NCBI GenBank assembly: GCA_036877525.1
Contig: JAZGTH010000001.1
Span: 8,003,001-8,067,000, forward strand
Direction of reading: 5' to 3'
From: Chromobotia macracanthus
Lineage: Eukaryota > Chordata > Actinopteri > Cypriniformes > Botiidae
Length of the DNA: 64,000 bases
Positions 50,434-61,773 of this stretch are shown here, piece by piece (the stretch's first letter is position 1; each line of letters opens with the position of its first letter). Position numbers and translations under genes: made by a program. The notes under the pieces are model-generated. The model was given only the letters and a program-made list of their open reading frames with translations, was not told the origin of the DNA and did not search any database.

Positions 50434-52025
50434 TGCTCTTCCCGATAAGTTTGATGGTTCTGCAGAACAATGTAAAGGGTTCATTCGACAAGTACGCACT
50501 TATTTGGAATTGTTGGGGGATCAGTCTCATGCTAGTTCTGATCAATGCTCTTTTATCATGTCACTATTATCTGGCAAGGCTATTGATTGGGCTGCTGCGG
50601 TTTGGGAGACGGACGAACAGTTTAGATCCTCACCTGAGTATTTTTTGCAACAACTCCGAGAAGTATTTGAATATCCTGCTGGGGGTCGGGATGTTTCGTC
50701 TCGTCTTTTACACCTTTCTCAAGGCTCACATAGTGCAGCAGAGCACGCAGTCGAATTCAGGACTCTTGCAGCTCAGAGTGGATGGAATGATGCTGCACTT
50801 AAAGGGGTGTTTCGGGAAAGCCTATGTCCCCAATTGCAGTTGGAGATGGCATGTCGAGGTGAGGAATCTTCTTTCAATGACTTTGTTAACATGACTGTTA
50901 GGATTGATAATTTGCTCAGGAACTCACCTAAACCCAAGCAAGCGCATGCATCCCACCTTATGTCACGACCTGCACTTCGGAGTCCTGAGGCACAATGTGT
51001 TACCGAGCCCATGCAAGTAGGATCTACCAGTCTGTCTGAGGACGAGCGTAGACGAAGGTTAATCAACAACCTCTGCTTTTATTGTGGTGAACCAGGTCAT
51101 CATAAGTCACAGTGTCCTCAAAAGACCCGGAGGTCCCTCACAGCACAAGACCGGGTGAATGTGGACACCTTTTCACAAAATCCATTTAAAGTCTTCACAT
51201 TACCTGTACAGATTTCTACTGAAAGTGGTTCTCTTATGTTGACAGCATTAGTAGATTCCGGCGCCGCTCTCAACCTCATCAACTCGGACATCGCCCGGAA
51301 ACAACAGCTAACCACCATTCCATGCTTTCCACCTATCAGTATTACGGCTGTCAATAACCAACCCATCAAAGGAGGAGTTCTGGAACAGACCCGGTCACTG
51401 AAAATGCAAATTGGGGTTTTTCATGAAGAGAACATCTCTCTATATCTGATCGACTCACCCAAATATGAAATAATTTTAGGAATTCCATGGCTAAGTTGCC
51501 ACAATCCCCACATCTCCTGGCGCACGGGTGAGCTGACCCACTGGTCTCCATTCTGTTTTAGTCACTGTCTAACTCTTAAGCAGTCCAGTCCATGTCTGTC
51601 CACAAGCATTGAGAGCCCTCCGAGCCTGACCCAACCAAAGATCCCCAAGGTTTATAGCGAGCTTTTGGAGGTCTTCAGCAAGGTTAAAGCCACACAGTTA
51701 CCACCACATCGGCACTGGGACTGTGCTATAGACCTACTTCCCAGCATGTGTCCTCCCAAAAGCAAAGTCTACCCGCTGTCACGCCAAGAAGCACAGGCTA
51801 TGGAGGACTACATCAAGGAGGCTCTGGAAGCTGGCTTTATCCGTCCTTCTACTTCTCCCGCTGCAGCCGGCTTCTTCTTCGTGGAGAAGGATGGGGGTCT
51901 GCGTCCGTGCATCGACTACAGAGGCCTCAATAATGTCACTGTTAAATTCAGGTATCCACTGCCTCTAGTCCCTTCTGCCCTAGAACAACTCAGGGAGGCC
52001 AAATTTTTTTTACCAAACTCGACTT
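50434..52025 (+). pseudogene. gag-protease-reverse transcriptase reading frame (5' part), broken
   Basis: One uninterrupted frame carries Gag, protease and the first part of reverse transcriptase. The start is unclear, because sequence in the same frame (from LALPDKFDGSAEQCKGF) is open upstream without an ATG. Gag contains the sushi-type core and a CX2CX4HX4C zinc knuckle (CFYCGEPGHHKSQC, about 51,074-51,115). The protease active site is ALVDSGAALNLI (about 51,250). Reverse transcriptase begins with PLSRQEAQAMEDYIKEAL and GGLRPCIDYRGLNNVT. The frame ends in a run of eight T bases at about 52,004-52,011, where the conserved downstream sequence is displaced, and a TGA follows. Gag and Pol share one frame, as in Tf1. 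The product would be truncated and inactive. Confidence 0.9.
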
Positions 52026-52400
52026 GAGAAGCGCTTATAACCTGATATGCATCAGGGACGGAGATGAGTGGAAGACAGCTTTTCTCACCACCAGGGGGCA
52101 CTACGAATACCTGGTTATGCCCTTTGGCCTTGCCAATGCCCCAGCCGTCTTCCAATCCTTCATAAATGAAGTCTTCAAAGATGTCCTCCACAAGTATGTC
52201 ATCCCATATCTTGACGACATCCTAATCTATTCCCTGAATGAAGAGGATCATGTCACTCACGTCAAGAGTGTTTTTTTCCAAGCTTCTCAGTCACCAACTC
52301 TATGTCAAGACTGAAAAATGTGAGTTTCATGTGAAGCAGACAACATTCCTGGGGTACAACATCAGCCACCAGGGCGTTGAAATGGATGCTTCTAAGGTAA
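52021..52400 (+). pseudogene. Reverse transcriptase palm/thumb remnant, frameshifted
   Basis: After the first frameshift the reverse transcriptase continues in another frame with FLTTRGHYEYLVMPFGLANA and the catalytic motif YLDD (about 52,207-52,218). A second frameshift lies in a T run near 52,271-52,277. After it the other frame carries KTEKCEFHVKQTTFLGYNIS and GVEMDASKV. Coding similarity then stops at about 52,397, where the deletion joins integrase sequence. The connection, RNase H, integrase zinc-binding and catalytic-core regions are all missing. Family membership is certain; activity is excluded. Confidence 0.88.
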
Positions 52401-52962
52401 CCACCGTCACCGTCGCCCACACCCTCCATACCAACCTAGACAAAGGGTCTGGCTCTCCATGAGGGATCTCAAGCTACGTCTGCCGAGCAAGAAACTCTCT
52501 CCCAGGTATGTTGGCCCATTTAAAATCATAAGACAGATTAATGAGGTCACTTACCAATTAGAGATTCCTGCTGACTACCGCATCTCTCCTTCTTTCCATG
52601 TGTCACTCCTCAAACCTTTCCACCGGGACGCTGACCCCGAGGCCATATTGCAGGAGCCACCACCACCGCTGGACATTGGCGGAACGCCGGCCTACAAGGT
52701 GAACGTTCTGCTTGACTCACGGCGAAGAGGGGGTCAGTTACAATACCTGGTGGATTGGGAGGGATACGGCCCAGAGGAGAGATTGTGGGTAGCGGCAGTG
52801 GACATTCTGGATCCCTCGCTCACGGAGGAGTTTCATCGAGCCAGACCTGACCGTCCAGCACCACGGCCACGGGGACGCCCATGTAGAGCACCTGGAGGTG
52901 CTCCTAGAGGGGGGGGTTCTGTAACATCACGCCAGCAGAGGGAGCCCTCACCGGAATACTGA
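52398..52962 (+). pseudogene. Integrase C-terminal region with chromodomain
   Basis: From the deletion junction a single frame encodes the integrase C-terminal module (QRVWLSMRDLKLRLPSKKLS, YVGPFKIIRQINEVTYQLEI, FHVSLLKPFHRD). A chromodomain follows (YKVNVLLDSRRRGGQLQYLV, DWEGYGPEERLWVAAVDILD). In chromoviruses this domain steers insertion through histone marks. A proline/arginine-rich tail runs into the 3' LTR and stops at TGA 52,960-52,962. The aromatic residues of the chromodomain cage are mostly present. Without the catalytic core the protein cannot integrate DNA. Confidence 0.9.
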
Positions 52963-53344
52963 CTGCTCATGCTCCCTCTGCTGAACTCTGAACTTTGAAC
53001 CCTGAACTCTGAACTTACTTCCTGTTTGGCATCTATATAAACCTTGCTGCCACAGGGCCACTTTGCGAAGTATTGCCAGCTTTACACCTGACTACTGAGC
53101 ATTCTCTTTTACTGCCTGTTTTCCTGTGTTTTACCTATTGTTTGGTTCTTGTTTTCTGATTTTTGCCTGGATTTACGACCTCTGATTTACGTCTCTCCCT
53201 TTTGTTGTGTTGCATGGTTGGACTGTCTATGTTTATTACGACCCTTTGCCTGTTGATTATGGATCACGCCTCATTTGATAACCCCAATAAACATCCGCAA
53301 CTGGATCCTGCTTCAGCTTCTGCTTCTGCCTCAGCCCCCTTACA
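52920..53344 (+). repeat. 3' LTR of the retrotransposon
   Basis: The LTR is 425 bp. It has a TATA box at 53,034-53,041 and AATAAA near 53,286. It retains the self-primer GCGAAGTATT at 53,065-53,074. Compared with the 5' LTR it is nearly identical at both ends but differs strongly in a block at about 53,130-53,213, and has one extra 6-bp unit (GCTTCT) near its end. The downstream target duplication CTAAT follows at once. Confidence 0.93.
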
Positions 53345-53349
53345 CTAAT

Positions 53350-53960
53350 AAAGAGGACATAAACAACTGCGTGTCATGTTAATTTATTAATGTGTTTGTT
53401 TATTATATTTAATAAATATATTTAGTGTATTTATATTTAAAAATAATAAAAACTCTACTGTCTGTCGTGTATTTATTCTAAAAAAGTATAAAATAACTAT
53501 CAACAAAAACACACTTGTATGAACATAATTTATAGGTGGCTGAAAATAATTACTGTACCAATCAATCTGTATCATCTTGACAATGTGGGAGTGCATTGTG
53601 GGTATAAACAAGTGAATGAAGATAGGGAATTAAATTGTTCACTTATAATGTATGCATCAAATATAAAATGAGTTGTGTAGCAAAACATTGAAAACCAGCC
53701 TGATTTTATTCCTTTTCAACTGAAGCTTGACAACTGCCGATGGGAGTAACAAAGTTGACAACTACCGATGGGAGTAAAGACAGAGTTGAACTATTCCATA
53801 TTTTATTTTATATATCCGATCATGTACAGGACTGAATTATTTGTAAAAATGATGCGTGGAAAAAACACATATATGGCATGTGTGCAAGGTGTGTGGACAT
53901 AAACATAGTCAGCACTGCAGTTTACGCTTTCCGCTCAGACTCTGCACTAGCAAAGAGCAC
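53350..53960. other. Intergenic DNA right of the retrotransposon
   Basis: AT-rich sequence without genes. A tandem duplication of a 28-bp unit (TTGACAACTGCCGATGGGAG and a variant) occupies 53,727-53,781. Confidence 0.6.
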
Positions 53961-53961
53961 G

Positions 53962-54080
53962 CCAGGGCCATTCTTTGGGCAGTGCCACTTAAAGGGGGGC
54001 CCTGTGGTAAATTGAGCCCCCAGAACACATTTTCAAGGTGAGGTCGCCCTGGGCCCCATATCCACTTGGGTCAGCCCTGA
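53962..54080. mobile_element. Possible short transposon fragment with CAGGGC ends
   Basis: The left side CAGGGCCATTCTTTGGGCAG and the reverse-complemented right side CAGGGCTGACCCAAGTGG are loosely inverted. The interior GGGGCCC-type words recall a common fish DNA-transposon end. The pairing is weak and the call is tentative. Confidence 0.3.
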
Positions 54081-57000
54081 AGCATGCCAAAATGTAAAAA
54101 ATATTAAGACATACATATCTACACATATCTACAAGTGGTTGTATGTCAATTAATCCATCCATGAATTTACATTTTATTGCAATGTCAAATAGATTAAATG
54201 ACTTAAATGTATTCCTGACATGGAATAAATGAAGGTTTGTGCAAGAAGTGAAGACTAAAGTCAGTTTTGACTTTCAATGTCAATGTGATTACGGGGGAAA
54301 ATCTGTATTGTAATAAAATACTTGGAATTTAAATACACCAACTTTAGTTGTGTAAAATGTCAACAATGCTGTTGCTCCAGTATCTTCCAGCAAGTAAAGA
54401 TTTTACTGCAGGTCTCTTTTTTCCAAGTACACATCATCTCAGAAGGTGAGATATCTATTTCATTAGTTTTATTAAATTACAACAGTGTGATGTGTTTTTA
54501 TGTACTTTGTTTCATGTATATATCTAATTATTATATTTTTATTAATTATTATCTAAAATTATGTTTTGATTAAATTAAATTCTAATTTAATGTGAATTTG
54601 ACTATGTTGTAAATGTGATTGCTGAGAATTGCATGGGTATGTGCATTGCATGCATAAATGAAGACTTTTCAAAATATATGGGCAAAAAATAAGAGCATGT
54701 AGGTACATTGAGTTGTTAATATTTCAAATGCAAAATTCCAAACAGGTAATTTTTGCACGCATGTGTAAATATGTCACTAATTCATGAAGTCAGTTATCTT
54801 AAGATTGGAGTAATATACCTGAACAAATATAAAGATTGGTTCTAAGATACTAATCAAAAGTAAATACAGGGTACATAAACAGAAAGACACTAAATTGTGG
54901 AATATGGAACTCCAAATCCTCTAACAGTCAAATCCATGAGCAAGTTCAACCAAAGCAACCATTACTATAAACTAACAGTATTACACCTGAGTCTTTATCC
55001 AGTCTAAAGATTACAGCAAACATATAGGTAATTCATGCAAACAAGATCAACAAACAGGGTGAGTTGTTCTTTTGAAGATGGTCATTGTCCAACTCCAGAC
55101 TCATTATACCACAGCTTGATGCTGAGTCGTGCATGTCTAATGGGGCAGGCAGAGTGCCTCTGTTTTCAGTCGGTCCCTCAGACACACAGCACGACAGGCT
55201 TTCCCTTGGGAGACTCTTGCGGAGTCTGCTGAAACATGCCTGAGCACTGTCTCTCTGTATCATAGTGGGCAGCACGCATAATAATACCCAGTGGAATCCA
55301 GTAAGAAGCATTATCCCAAGCCTCAGAGATCCACCTAGCTTTCACAGATGGCACCAGAGGAGCCCTCAGGAGAAATGCATCTACCAAATCTACCTGTGTC
55401 CGTGATACAGGTATTAATTGCACATTTGGCAAATGGTTGTTTGTAATGATGTTAAAATGATCATTCAATTTACCAATTTTGAAGGGGGTTCAACATAAAC
55501 ATGCATAAATGTTTAGAACATTCAAAACCATGTAAAACCAAGACAGTATGAGTCTTCAATCTGTCACTTTTTGATGTCTTGAAAATGTTCTAGGATAAAA
55601 TGAAAAACTAGGCCTTAAGCAAACCACTAAACTGAGACTTCTGTGGCCTTCTGTCATGTCCTAATTACCATCAATTCATCTAAGATCAAATCTCAAGAGG
55701 ATGCTGCTCAGTTAACTTATAAAGGCCTAGCAAGTTAATACTCTCATGAGAGGACTGACAAACCTGCATTGTGTTTTGCATCTTTTTATCTGTGTACTTC
55801 ACTGTAGTGCCTGAGACAGATCAGAGATACAATAACTAGTTATATTTTATTAATATAACTACATATACATCACCCAGCTATGCTAACTATGCTCTGGGGT
55901 GCCTGTAGAGCTACCCCCAAACTGCAGTTAACACCCATATGCAGAACCAGGCCTCCAGTGATCATAGAAACCCATAGCAGGGCATCTAGATTTTACAACA
56001 CAAAGAAATTTACTCTCACTTCATTCACTTTACACACATTTCCCCCCACATTTATAAGTAAAACAAAACATCTTTGATGTTTATTTGAAGAATAATCCAA
56101 GATACAGTCCAATAATCAGGGCAGGCAGCAAACAGGCAAAACGAGGTAATCCAAACAGGTTAATCAAAAACCCACTCAAACGTAGTATGAATCAGGAGTC
56201 AATATTCTGGAGACAGTTCCCTCTGGTGGTGCGGAGGAGGTAGATATCAGGTATATATATATATATCTGTGCACATTTAAATGAATGTAAATGAGATATC
56301 TAATGATATCTATGAGGTGCATTGTGGATTTCCCTAACAATTAATGTCCATTACATTTTGATGACTTTGGTTTACATTAACATTGTAAAACTCCTGAAGG
56401 TTTCCACTTTGACAACCAATAAAATTTCATATGCAAAACAGCATGATGGAAGACAAAGAGACTAACTTTCCCTCCAAGAGAACAACCTCTAATTGGATCA
56501 CACACCTCTTTAGGGTGTGACTTCCTCACAGTCTAAAGGCCTCTTGCCTCTCACTTTTCGGGTCATCTTCATCTACAGTTCCATCTTTTTAAGTCTTTCA
56601 TCAGAATCAGAATGCTGAACTAATAAAAGTTTTCAGCAGACCTCTAAGTTTGTGACAGGTTACGGCCTTGTCTTTCCATTTATTAAAGACCCTCTGCATC
56701 AAACTGGTTCTCTTTCTCATCAATAGAACATCCAGTGAAGATCAGCTGGAGCCTCAACTAACTGCATGAGAACACTTTCTTTCAATGGGCAAGACATGCA
56801 AGTATCATACTTGGTCTTAGTAACTGGTGCATTAACTATTATTAGCCCTTTCACTGTGATGCATTGTAATTAAGAAACTGATGGTTCGTTCAGGCTGTTG
56901 ATCTGCTGAATCTCCAAAAACTTCATATTTACACTCTGTCAACTCTGTCAACCTCTTCCAATGCTAAACTGTATGTGTTTTGTGCATATGTTAGAGTAGT

Positions 57001-57399
57001 ATGTGTTTAGTCTAGTTAATAAAGTCTTGTTTGTATCACATTTGATGTTGTAGTAGTTCATGCTCATAATCTGGAGTCCCTAATCCTTCTGATCCTTGCT
57101 ACACGCTATATAAGAGTGTTAAATTAACATATTATTTAACATATTATATAAATTATCGTATTACATTGATTGAGATTTTCCCAAATAATTTATTGATCCG
57201 TATCAATTATTAATATTTCCCTTTTGGAATATTATTTGTTTCCCTTAAACAGGGAATGGTGAAGAATAGATATAGTAGCATTAATTTTGGCTGAACCTGT
57301 TTATAAATAATCACATCTTTGGTGGAGAATGCTTTATTTGTGAAGAAAACTCAATATTAATGCTCTACACCACATTCTGATCTTCTCTGTTTTTACCTG
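54081..57399. other. Intergenic DNA, no gene seen
   Basis: Mostly AT-rich. Overlapping open frames at 55,033-55,468 have no recognisable domain. A segment at about 56,060-56,250 (CAGGGCAGGCAGCAAACAGG, GACAGTTCCCTCTGGTGGTG) has the texture of a fish transposon or LTR fragment, without visible ends. Confidence 0.4.
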
Positions 57400-58680
57400 G
57401 CAAAACTCCAAACATTTTGTGCTGCAGAGACCTATGAGAGTTTCCATGATCCAACAACTGCCATTTGTCAAATGGAAAGCTCTGGTTTGATTTTTTCTCC
57501 TTTTCCCCTCCACTGAATTCATTATAATTTCCTGGGCTCAACTAATGTAGCTTTGTCTGCTCGATCTCAGTGCAAATGCTCCTTGCATTATTGTGTAAGC
57601 ATCTCGAATTGAAATATCCACCTTTTGAAATATTGACTTTAATATCTCATTTGAAAAATTCATGAAACCTTTTATGTTAAATCCATACTCAATTTAGCAA
57701 AATGCCACTAAAATATGCAGAGGGGGGCAGAAAACATTATTGTCTGTGCTTCTGTAGAGAAATTATATTTTATAGCTGTTACACCAATCTTTCCCATGTT
57801 TTCTTTTACTTTTTTCCCCGTCGTCTGGGGGAAAGTGGAGGCGACCCATTAGAGGTGAAATGAAAAGCACTATTGATTGGTCTCTTATTCCTCCACTCTT
57901 TGCCTCATTTCCTAAATGCATGGTAATAAGAGCTTAGCCATGGTGACACACAATAAGCTTTAATGAATGAAACCTTAAAGAATTAGTGAGTGTATGTGTG
58001 TGATGTTACAATCTGTGGATCCCTTGCATTTTGCTTTGTTGTATTTTCATGACACCATTTCCTTTTAATAAAGCAAATCCATATCAATAATGGTACAATA
58101 CAATATAGACAATAGCCATATAAATATATATTTGAACAAGAGGAACCATTTTTTTTGTTTGGGTTGCAGAAGGTGGCATTGGGAGAGGTATTTTTTTTAA
58201 AAGGCATCATATTAAAATTAAATTTCCTGGGGCTAATTATGATCAAATACAGCCTTTTGAAATGGTCCGAGGTTATGACGGGTAAAAAAGGAGCCTTTTA
58301 GCAAATGGATTTCTGTGAAGAAGAAGAGTGTGAGAGTGCAAGAGAGAGTGAGTGGCGCAAGAGAAATGAAAAGACAGGCAAATGTTGTGAAATCCACTTG
58401 CGTGCTAATAGAGTTGCATTCGCCTTTGGTAATTTGTAAGCACTTTACCCCTGCCTATCGATCAAGCTGAGGGAAGGAAGGAGAAAAAAATTACACTGCA
58501 TTAACATGTCCCACTCTCTACTGCTTACTCTCTTTCTCTCACACACATACTTCTCTCCATGATTGTCCTGTTCCCCTTGTATTTTTGAGGAGAAATACCC
58601 CCTTTCATCCTCCCACTGCAAAAAAGGCACATTTTCCCCATTTTTAAAACCAGCCCTTTGTTTATAAGAAAGTACCAAAA
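57400..58680. promoter_or_regulatory. Candidate conserved non-coding region
   Basis: Over 1 kb of repeat-free sequence with varied composition and many homeodomain- or Pou-type words, for example CTCAACTAATGTAGCTTTG, GTGCAAATGCTCCTTGCATT, GCACTATTGATTGGTCTC and GGGGCTAATTATGATCAAA. ATGCAAAT-like and CCATTAG-like motifs recur. No open frame spans the block. It is the longest enhancer-like stretch in the right half; conservation is inferred. Confidence 0.4.
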
Positions 58681-59500
58681 GTACTGTGGGGTGCTATAGA
58701 TTTGTGTTTGACTGTTGTTTGGACATGTACTTTGTTAGTTTGGAAGTACATAGATGTGTCATGTAAATACAGCTACCATTGCACTCATATATCAAAATAC
58801 AGTGGTATTTCCATCTTATACTATCTCTGTACCATAGTACCATTATAGTTAGGATTTATAGATCCACTGGTGACGTGTTGATTAATATATAATGACAAAC
58901 AGATATTAACTAATATGACACCAGTGTTACAAAAAAACACTACATTACCAACAACATACTACCTAAGATTATCACAGCAAACAACATGAGATGGACCTTA
59001 AAGATTTTTACTTAATAAGAGTTTAATCTAATAATTTATAGTTTAAATGGTACAATAGTCATATATTTACAATATATATATATGCAGCTGTTTATCTACA
59101 CTTTATCACAGACAATTATTTGTTTGGTTTGCAATGTACAAAATAAAAGTAAAATCCTTTATGTTTTATATCCTATTTTCCCATATAAAAATACCTTCAA
59201 TCTGCATTGCAATAATGCCCAATGTCATTGGCACTACAGAAGAAAAATTTAATTTAATATGATTCCATTTTGTGGTGTGGCAAAAAAAGTATGATATTTC
59301 ATTCCGTAAGTCTATTACTAGATCCATACGATATATACTGATATATGCTATATATTCATGTTATGAATTAGTCTCATGTCTTTTTTGGTCTGCACCTCAC
59401 ACAAAGCTATTGTTTGGCTTCAGAATAATTTGAAATGTAGTCAAAATTATATGGACTAATGTAATGGTGTAAAGTGTCAAAATTGCTCCTTTTGTGTTCA
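58681..59500. other. Intergenic DNA, no gene seen
   Basis: AT-rich sequence with short TATA-type tracts near 59,070 and 59,330. No coding exon or mobile-element end is supported. Confidence 0.45.
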
Positions 59501-59573
59501 CTAATAAAAATAATATACTTGGCTGAAATTACATGATGGTGAATTTTTGTGTGAACTATTCCTTTAATTCTTG
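59460..59573 (-). mobile_element. Partial MITE, TTAAAGGAATAGTTCAC family, antisense
   Basis: Read on the minus strand from 59,573 it begins TTAAAGGAATAGTTCACACA, then CACCATCATGTAATTTCAGC and AGTGAACACAAAAGGAGCAA. This is the left end of the same family as at 34,893. The other end is lost or too diverged to place. Confidence 0.6.
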
Positions 59574-61696
59574 TCTCCAGGAAGGAGGCATTAATGTCAT
59601 CCCAAGTATGATAACTATAAAGATAATTATAATGATAACTGTGGCTGATCTTTTTTGGTGGATTTGAAGTGTAAGGGTTGTAGTTGGCTGTTCTGCAGAC
59701 AGATTTTTGCCCTCGAGGGAAAAGAAAGAAAACCCCAAAATAACAAGAGGAAACAGAATTCAATTACTTGCCACCATAAAAATGTTTTTCTGATTTATTC
59801 ATGTTTCCTCAACTCAGCTATGAGCTATGAGTTTTCTTCTGTTGGGATCAAATGCTAGTGGTTTCAGTTAAGCCAACCAATCCATGTTTTAATAAGTACC
59901 CTTGATATTGTAAAACTTTAGGTGTCTCTAGCCACTAAACACAAAGATGTGTATAGATCAGTATAAAAAAAAATAATCTTAAACCAGTCTCCCAGCAAGT
60001 CCCCCAAAACCCCTCTAAAACTATCCAACAGACCAGTCTGCGTGTGTGTTGGGCGCTGCTGGCTTCAGGCTGCTCATCTTGCTGAGACGTGAGTACTACA
60101 CCAATTAGTCATTGCCAGGAGCTGTATGGGACAAATACATCTGCACTTACTTTTTTCCCTCCCTATGCCCTTCAATCCATCCTAACAATATTCTACAGCA
60201 GTAATGCACTGAAATATGCCCTTTTATATGGGGTTTCTTGAAATCTTTCTCATGAATGAAAGGTCAAGGAACACATTTGTCACTGTATTATGAGAATTAC
60301 TCTAATGTATTTTTCTGTATATCTGCTTGTTAAAATGTGATTTTGTGTCTGTGAATCAAATGATTCAGTTCAAAGATCTGTTAATACCCTACTGCATCTT
60401 GTGCATCCAGCATAGATCAGGAAAATGTTCACAGAGGATCAGACTAACACATAAAAAACCCAGCCTTGTGGGAACACACGGCAGAAACAATAATTAATCT
60501 TCAATTGAAACACTCTTATTAACAAATCACCTACATATACTTCATATAATGCAATAATACTACATCTCAACAGTTATTGAACATGTTGACACAAAAATGC
60601 CACACTTCATCACATTTCATTAACTTGTTAGCATTTTCACACGTGAATTAGTTTAGCCCATGCGCTTTTAACTTTGGCTTATGCATTACGCATGTGGCCT
60701 ATGTAAACACAACTAAATGTTGACTTAATGTGTAAAACATAACTCACCATGACATGCATTTAATGTGTTATTAAAATGGAAATTAAAAAGGAAATTCATT
60801 TGCAATGCTCTGTGGTTCTGTATTAGCCTCTGTTCCTTACGAGTCTCCATCATGCCATCTTCTCACTCTGGCAACAGCTTCTACAAGTTATCGCATATGT
60901 TCGGAACTAATCTTTGTTATAATTAATATACTCTTCCCTCTAAAGTGCTAGTTTAAATAGGAGGGTTCATGAAGATCACTCCACACAGCTGCCTCATCTC
61001 TCCATCTCTCTCTTGTCTCTCTGGAGAGCCAGAACTTTCCCTCATGCACTTAAAGAGCAGCGCTTAGGCTGGGCTTAATCTGGTTCTTTGTTACTATTGG
61101 CTCTTAAAACAGCCCATCACTGGTCACCAGTGATTAGATAAACTTCATTTCTCTTTCATGACTCATGTCTTCTTTGACTCAAGTCTAACTTTTTTTAATA
61201 TTTGCTAGATGTCTGTTCTGTGTGTGTTGAAAAAAATATATAAATACCGGTATTGGCAATAACCTTGATATTAATAAACATGATTGTCTATGGTTGTTGG
61301 TGTTAATACTACACATACTGTGAATAATTCAGCACTAGTATCTGGTTGACACTCCGACACAAGTAGGTGGTTCTATTACACCCAGTTAACATTTTGTTAT
61401 AAGAGCCTCAATGGTTAAAAACTTTCTCTTTGTCTCCCTATTCCCTACATGTACATATGTTAAATGTGTTTATATTAGACAAAAGAAAAAACAAAATTAA
61501 AGGTGAAGTTATAGTATTATTGTTTTTTTATTTCAATAGATACTGTGTTAATGCCATTACCATGAATTCTTTTGACTATGATAACAATGTTTTGGAAATC
61601 CGTTGACCAATTAATACCATGACAACCATAGTTGCCACAAACAAAGTGGATCAGACCACAACACCATAACGCTCTTGTAACCAGTCAGCAATGGGT
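59574..61696. other. Intergenic DNA, no gene seen
   Basis: AT-rich sequence, with a moderately unique block near 60,830-61,140 that might be conserved. No reading frame is recognisable and no repeat ends were found. Confidence 0.4.
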
Positions 61697-61773
61697 CAGC
61701 TTGGTCACTGCCTGTGTTGCATAGCTTGTTCATTATTTGAACAAGCTGTGCAACACAGGCAATGACTAAGCTG
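61697..61773. repeat. Near-perfect inverted repeat, 36-bp arms and 5-base loop
   Basis: The left arm starts CAGCTTGGTCACTGCCTGTG and ends GCATAGCTTGTTCA; the right arm is its near-exact reverse complement, with TTATT between them. Of 36 pairs, 33 are Watson-Crick, two are G-T and one is C-A. It is either a small fold-back element or a stem-loop that would form if transcribed. The five-base loop is smaller than in typical microRNA precursors. Confidence 0.85.

Larger units (their letters stand above)
49809..53349 (+). mobile_element. Chromodomain Ty3/gypsy LTR retrotransposon, Tf1/sushi type, defective
   Basis: A complete insertion of 3,531 bp (49,814-53,344) is bounded by two LTRs that begin TGTAA and end TTACA, and flanked by the perfect 5-bp target duplication CTAAT (49,809-49,813 and 53,345-53,349). 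The domain order is Gag with a CCHC knuckle, aspartic protease, reverse transcriptase, then integrase C-terminus with chromodomain. This is the chromovirus order, minus RNase H and the integrase core, which are deleted. A G-rich polypurine tract (52,906-52,916) sits just before the 3' LTR. A self-priming binding site follows the 5' LTR. Stops and frameshifts make it non-autonomous. Confidence 0.95.

Noticed and set aside
50433..50894. 153-residue plus-strand frame overlapping gag
   Set aside because: It is an out-of-frame shadow of the retrotransposon gag region.
55033..55468. Overlapping open frames on both strands, up to 96 residues
   Set aside because: Frames overlap in several phases with no domain; typical of chance in a less AT-rich patch.
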